A DNA stretch of 25,626 nucleotides from JBGTLU01 sp041743935 (GTDB taxonomy: Bacteria; Bacteroidota; Bacteroidia; Sphingobacteriales; Sphingobacteriaceae), in assembly GCA_041743935.1 (NCBI GenBank), contig JBGTLU010000045.1, positions 1-25,626 on the forward strand, in the 5' to 3' direction. Each line of letters starts with the position of its first letter. Positions within the stretch are counted from its first letter, which is position 1. Below the pieces are notes generated by a model that was not told the origin of the DNA, made no database searches, and saw only the letters and a list, made by a program, of their open reading frames with translations. The translations under genes were made by a program, and so were the position numbers. Positions 22,187 through 25,626 of the stretch are shown in pieces.

Positions 22187-22680
22187 AAACGGCAGTAGAA
22201 ATAAAAGAATTAATCATCCAAAAATTTGGCGAAGATGCAGTTGTTACCTTTGTTGAAACTGGTTTGCAACCAAGTATTCAAATCAGATCAGACTTAATTG
22301 AACCTGTATGTTTAGAGTTGAGAGATAACGAAACCACTTGGTTCGATTTTTTAAGTAGCATTTCTGGGGTAGATTCAGGCGAAGATTGGTTCGAAGTGGT
22401 GTACCACCTTTCTTCCATCCCCCATAAAAATCAACTTAGCTTAAAAATAAAAGTTAATGTAGATAGGAATTCTGATAATTTACCTATAATCCCTTCAATT
22501 ACCGCTGTTTGGAAAAGTGCCAACTGGCACGAACGGGAAGTATTTGATTTATTTGGGATTAGGTTCGAAAATCATCCGGATTTACGCAGAATTTTACTGC
22601 CCGATGATTGGATTGGTTATCCATTAAGAAAAGATTATAAAACAGCCGAAGAATACAAAGGAATTAAGATTGATTTTTAA
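22183..22680 (+). CDS. nuoC: NADH-quinone oxidoreductase subunit C
   Basis: NuoC belongs to the peripheral arm of respiratory complex I. The 165-aa protein matches the 30-kDa subunit family, with SSISGVDSGEDWFEVVYHL in the middle and the signature WHEREVFDLFGIRFENHPDLRRILLPDDWIGYPLRKDY (about 117-154) near the end. I use the ATG at 22183, which overlaps the pdxH stop; the frame is open upstream to a TTG at 22159, but this adds residues outside the family. nuoA and nuoB are not upstream, as they normally would be; nuoD follows only after a 214-bp repetitive gap. Confidence 0.96.
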   Translation: MKTAVEIKELIIQKFGEDAVVTFVETGLQPSIQIRSDLIEPVCLELRDNETTWFDFLSSISGVDSGEDWFEVVYHLSSIPHKNQLSLKIKVNVDRNSDNLPIIPSITAVWKSANWHEREVFDLFGIRFENHPDLRRILLPDDWIGYPLRKDYKTAEEYKGIKIDF

Positions 22681-22894
22681 TGTGATATATTAGATTGAAG
22701 AGCCAAGGAAAAAGTGATAAGTGGCTAGTTGTTAGAAATAACTAAACTTTATAAACGTCCTAAACAAATCAATAAATCAACCTTTCAACAGAAACAAGTA
22801 AAAAGTAAACAACTAAACTCGCGACTAAACCTTCTAAACAATTCAACGAATCAACAGTTCAACAATTAAACAAACAAACGATACAACAACCAAC
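22681..22894 (+). repeat. Composite degenerate repeat leader, copy B (between nuoC and nuoD)
   Basis: The gap contains two kinds of short periodicity. At about 22713-22740, AGT recurs every 7 nt (AGTGATA, AGTGGCT, AGTTGTT, AGAAATA). From about 22741 to the nuoD ATG there are degenerate 8-nt units ending in TCAAC, TAAAC or ACAAC; seven run nearly in phase at 22840-22894. It shares the 14-nt AAAAAGTGATAAGT (22709-22722) and a 19-of-20 segment (22849-22868) with the gap before the DUF2911 gene. The gene-proximal part is very poor in G, which keeps the leader unstructured. No ORF, tRNA or terminator was seen in it. Confidence 0.7.
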
Positions 22895-24064
22895 ATGACC
22901 CTCTATCAGGAATTAAAATCGAACATAAAATCGCATGAGATGGTAATAAACATGGGGCCACAACACCCATCCACTCACGGGGTTCTACGTTTAGAATTAA
23001 TAACCGATGGAGAAATTATTAAAGAATGTATCCCGCACATTGGCTATTTGCACCGTTGTTTCGAAAAACATGCAGAAGCACTTAGTTATCCGCAAATCAT
23101 CCCATACACTGATAGATTAGATTATTTAGCCTCCATGAACAACAATCATATTTATGTAATGGGGGTAGAGAAAATGATGGGGATTGACAAAGGAATTCCC
23201 AAACGGGTAGAATACATCCGAGTGTTGGTGAGTGAATTAAATCGTATCGCATCGCATTTATTAGCCATCGGCACGTATGGGATTGACATCGGAACTTTTA
23301 CTCCATTTTTATGGTGTTTTAGAGACAGAGAACACATTATGAACATGTTGGAATGGGCTTCTGGCGCTCGTATGTTGTATAATTATATTTGGGTGGGTGG
23401 TTTGTTTTATGACATACCTATTGGTTTTGAAGACAGATGCAAAGAATTTGTCTCGTACTTACGACCAAAAATGGTGGAACTAAACACCGTTCTTACAGAC
23501 AATGCCATTTTTGTAAATCGTACCGCTAATGTTGGCATACTACCCATGGAAGTTGCCATTAATTATGGCTGCTCAGGACCAATGCTTAGAGGCTCGGGCA
23601 TAAAATGGGATTTGCGCAGAGTGGATAATTATTCGGTATATCCAGAATTGGATTTCGAAATTCCGGTAGGCAAAGGCGAAGCCGGAACCGTAGGCGATTG
23701 TTGGGACCGTTTTAAGGTTCGTACAGAAGAAATTGAACAATCCTTACGAATTATAGAACAATGTGCCGAACGTTTATCTAAAGAATTAAAACGAACCCCT
23801 GAGTTCGACCCAAGAGCAAAACTTCCGCGAAAATGTACTCCAAAAGCACAAGAATTTTATTTTAGAGGTGAAAGTCCAAAAGGAGAGCTCGGCTTTTATT
23901 TTATTGCAGATGGCAAAACCGATAAACCATTGCGGTGTAAAGTTAGGGCGCCAAGTTTTTCTAATTTATCCGTTATTTCAGAAATATCACGCGGGGCATT
24001 AATGGCTGACATGGTAGCTATCATTGGTTCCATTGATATTGTTTTGGGCGAGGTGGATAGATAA
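22895..24064 (+). CDS. nuoD: NADH-quinone oxidoreductase subunit D
   Basis: NuoD is the 49-kDa subunit of complex I and forms the quinone-binding site with NuoB. The 389-aa product starts MTLYQELKSNIKSHEMVINMGPQHPSTHGVLR, where GPQHPSTHG is the conserved quinone-site loop. It continues with GYLHRCFEKHAE, the YTDRLDYLASMNNNH stretch, EWASGARMLYNYIWVGGL, ANVGILPMEVAINYGCSGPMLRGSG, and the C-terminal RAPSFSNLSVISEISRGALMADMVAIIGSIDIVLGEVDR, which ends exactly as the family does. It lies after a 214-bp repetitive gap behind nuoC and converges on lipB with only 3 bp between the stop codons. The other nuo genes are not in the window. Confidence 0.98.
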   Translation: MTLYQELKSNIKSHEMVINMGPQHPSTHGVLRLELITDGEIIKECIPHIGYLHRCFEKHAEALSYPQIIPYTDRLDYLASMNNNHIYVMGVEKMMGIDKGIPKRVEYIRVLVSELNRIASHLLAIGTYGIDIGTFTPFLWCFRDREHIMNMLEWASGARMLYNYIWVGGLFYDIPIGFEDRCKEFVSYLRPKMVELNTVLTDNAIFVNRTANVGILPMEVAINYGCSGPMLRGSGIKWDLRRVDNYSVYPELDFEIPVGKGEAGTVGDCWDRFKVRTEEIEQSLRIIEQCAERLSKELKRTPEFDPRAKLPRKCTPKAQEFYFRGESPKGELGFYFIADGKTDKPLRCKVRAPSFSNLSVISEISRGALMADMVAIIGSIDIVLGEVDR

Positions 24065-24067
24065 TGA

Positions 24068-24775
24068 TTAGAAATTATCATCCACTAATTGCATCTCAAA
24101 AAGTGTAGTAATGTTTTCTTTCAGAACTTGTTTTACTTCCTCAAAATTGGGGGCATAACCCAATTCCCTCTGCATGGAGGTTACGTCTTTATCATCTATC
24201 CCGCAAGGAACAATATTTTTAAAATAACTTAAATCAGTATTTACATTAAAAGCAAAGCCATGCATGGTAACCCAACGGCTACAGCGCACACCTAAAGCAC
24301 AAATTTTTCTGGCTTTGTCCGTATCGGTATCTAACCAAACTCCGGTATATCCAGGGTATCTTCCGGCTTCTATTCCATATTGTTTTAGGGTGAGGATTAC
24401 TGCCTCTTCGAGGGTGCGCAAATACCGATGAATATCCGTGAAAAAATGATCTAAATCTAAAATAGGGTAGCCAACTATTTGTCCCGGACCATGATAAGTA
24501 ATATCCCCTCCACGATTAATCCTATAATAGGTAGCTTGTTTTTCTGTTAATCCGGCTTCATCCAGTAATAAATGATCTGGCTTACCACTTTTACCTAAAG
24601 TATATACATGCGGATGCTCACAAAAAATCAAGGTACTTTCTGTTTGCAGCACATTATCAGGATTTTGCATATTGTGCGATTTAATCGCAAGTGTAGCTGC
24701 AAAAAGCTCTTCCTGTTTATCCCAAGCAGCTTTATAATCTATCAATCCCCAGTCCTGAAACGTTGTTTTTGGCAT
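24068..24775 (-). CDS. lipB: Octanoyl-[acyl-carrier-protein]-protein N-octanoyltransferase LipB
   Basis: LipB transfers octanoyl groups from ACP to lipoyl domains, the first step of lipoate synthesis. The 235-aa protein contains the family motif RINRGGDITYHGPGQIVGYPILDL, the catalytic lysine in ARKICALGVRCSRWVTMHGFAFNV, and the catalytic cysteine in NIVPCGIDDKDVTSM. The usual NPCGI reads VPCGI here, with the cysteine kept. The gene begins 1 nt after the prfB stop, so both belong to one transcript, and it ends 3 nt from the nuoD stop on the other strand without a visible hairpin. Confidence 0.97.
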   Translation of the reverse strand: MPKTTFQDWGLIDYKAAWDKQEELFAATLAIKSHNMQNPDNVLQTESTLIFCEHPHVYTLGKSGKPDHLLLDEAGLTEKQATYYRINRGGDITYHGPGQIVGYPILDLDHFFTDIHRYLRTLEEAVILTLKQYGIEAGRYPGYTGVWLDTDTDKARKICALGVRCSRWVTMHGFAFNVNTDLSYFKNIVPCGIDDKDVTSMQRELGYAPNFEEVKQVLKENITTLFEMQLVDDNF

Positions 24776-24776
24776 G

Positions 24777-25626
24777 TTAAAATTCCATTAAATATGCTTT
24801 AATAAATTCATCTAAATGTCCGTCCATTACCGCTTGCACATTAGAAGTTTCCACCCCGGTACGAACATCTTTTACCAGTTTATAAGGATGAAAAACATAA
24901 TTACGAATCTGAGAACCCCATTCTATTTTCTTTTTATTCCCTTCCACAATGGCTTTTGCTTCGTTTCGTTTTCTAATCTCTAACTCATACAACTGCGATT
25001 TTAACATTTTCAGCGCTTTTTCTTTGTTTTGATTTTGCGAGCGTTCTTGTTGGCACTCAATGATTATACCTGATGGTGCGTGTTTTAAACGTACTGCAGT
25101 TTCTACTTTGTTCACATTTTGTCCGCCTTTTCCTCCGGCTCTAAACGTATCCCAACTCACGTCTGCTAAATTTATTTCAATATGGATGGTATCATCCACC
25201 AAAGGATACACATAAACCGAAGCAAAGGAAGTATGCCGCTTAGCATTTGAATCAAAAGGTGAAATGCGCACCAAACGATGCACTCCGTTTTCTCCTTTCA
25301 GATAACCGTATGAAAAATCACCTTCTATTTCTAAAGAACAAGATTTTATTCCGGCTACATCTCCTTGTTGTAAATCCAATTCTTTAACCGAATATCCACT
25401 TTTCTCTGCCCACATGATATACATGCGCATAAGCATTTCTGCCCAATCGCAACTTTCTGTACCTCCTGCACCAGCATTTATATTTAAAACGGCACTTAGT
25501 TGGTCTTCTTCATTCCTAAGCATGTTTTTAAACTCCAGAGATTCTACTAACAAAATGGTGCCAACTAACTGAGCTTTCATTTCCTCTTCGCTCACCTCAT
25601 CGGCACAATAAAAATCCCAAAGCACA
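24777..25626 (-). CDS. prfB: Peptide chain release factor 2 (partial, cut at right edge)
   Basis: RF2 reads UAA and UGA stop codons and triggers peptide release. About 283 C-terminal codons are in the window. Seen are NINAGAGGTESCDWAEML, GENGVHRLVRISPFDSNAKRHTSF with the RF2-type SPF stop-codon tripeptide, and the catalytic GGQ in RAGGKGGQNVNKVETAVRL. The C-terminus is normal (HLDEFIKAYLMEF). The N-terminus, including any programmed +1 frameshift site, is outside. The stop is 1 nt before the lipB start. Confidence 0.97.
   Translation of the reverse strand, partial: VLWDFYCADEVSEEEMKAQLVGTILLVESLEFKNMLRNEEDQLSAVLNINAGAGGTESCDWAEMLMRMYIMWAEKSGYSVKELDLQQGDVAGIKSCSLEIEGDFSYGYLKGENGVHRLVRISPFDSNAKRHTSFASVYVYPLVDDTIHIEINLADVSWDTFRAGGKGGQNVNKVETAVRLKHAPSGIIIECQQERSQNQNKEKALKMLKSQLYELEIRKRNEAKAIVEGNKKKIEWGSQIRNYVFHPYKLVKDVRTGVETSNVQAVMDGHLDEFIKAYLMEF

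Noticed and set aside
22681..22894. The repetitive gap before nuoD as a CRISPR array or small RNA gene.
   Set aside because: The units are 7-8 nt and degenerate, without spacers, conserved long repeats, hairpins or a terminator.
1..25626. Mobile element, prophage, tRNA or rRNA gene.
   Set aside because: No transposase, integrase, phage structural gene, cloverleaf or rRNA-like sequence was recognised on either strand by reading; a tRNAscan or Rfam run would be needed to exclude small RNAs fully.

Overview
The window looks like the chromosome of an AT-rich, probably pigmented and aerobic member of the Bacteroidota. The evidence is a large secreted lamin-tail protein with a CHU_C-like C-terminus (type IX secretion style), DUF2911, DUF4153 and DoxX proteins, TAnnTTTG promoter elements with weak or absent Shine-Dalgarno sequences, and an OxyR/KatG pair. 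I cannot place it below phylum. No rRNA, tRNA, CRISPR array, insertion sequence or prophage was seen, and apart from one decayed gene it reads as ordinary chromosome.

Layout. (1) 1-4552, minus strand: a compact six-gene run of an alpha/beta hydrolase, two tandem PlsC-like acyltransferases, a CrtQ/CruG-like glycosyltransferase, a CruF-like carotenoid protein and ispH (cut by the left edge). Four of the five junctions overlap and the fifth has a 10-nt gap. It reads as the tailoring end of a carotenoid pathway (hydration, glycosylation, acylation) plus isoprenoid supply. (2) asd upstream of it, divergent from a secreted lamin-tail protein that is closed by a perfect 20-bp bidirectional terminator. 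(3) 8335-11650: katG divergent from oxyR, with overlapping palindromes between them. (4) 11723-13999: a membrane protein, a winged-helix regulator (GTGA overlap) and a DUF4153 membrane protein; an identical 23-bp palindromic element precedes both the first and the third gene, which suggests autoregulation. (5) 14095-16164: a lipoprotein MsrA, a beta-propeller lipoprotein and a DoxX-like protein. (6) 16270-18165: a MuiA/DUF4139-family gene that keeps one frame throughout but carries two nonsense codons. (7) 18225-21455, minus strand: algH-purK-purE, then a DUF2911 protein. (8) 21530-24064, plus strand: pdxH-nuoC (ATGA overlap), a roughly 210-bp repeat-rich leader, then nuoD. (9) prfB (cut by the right edge)-lipB on the minus strand, converging on nuoD with a 3-bp gap.

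The observations most worth a second look are the carotenoid tailoring cassette with its pair of divergent acyltransferases, the duplicated operator of the DUF4153 cluster, the twice-broken MuiA gene with a SusC-like insert, and a pair of composite degenerate repeats (7-nt then 8-nt period) that form the leaders of two unrelated genes.
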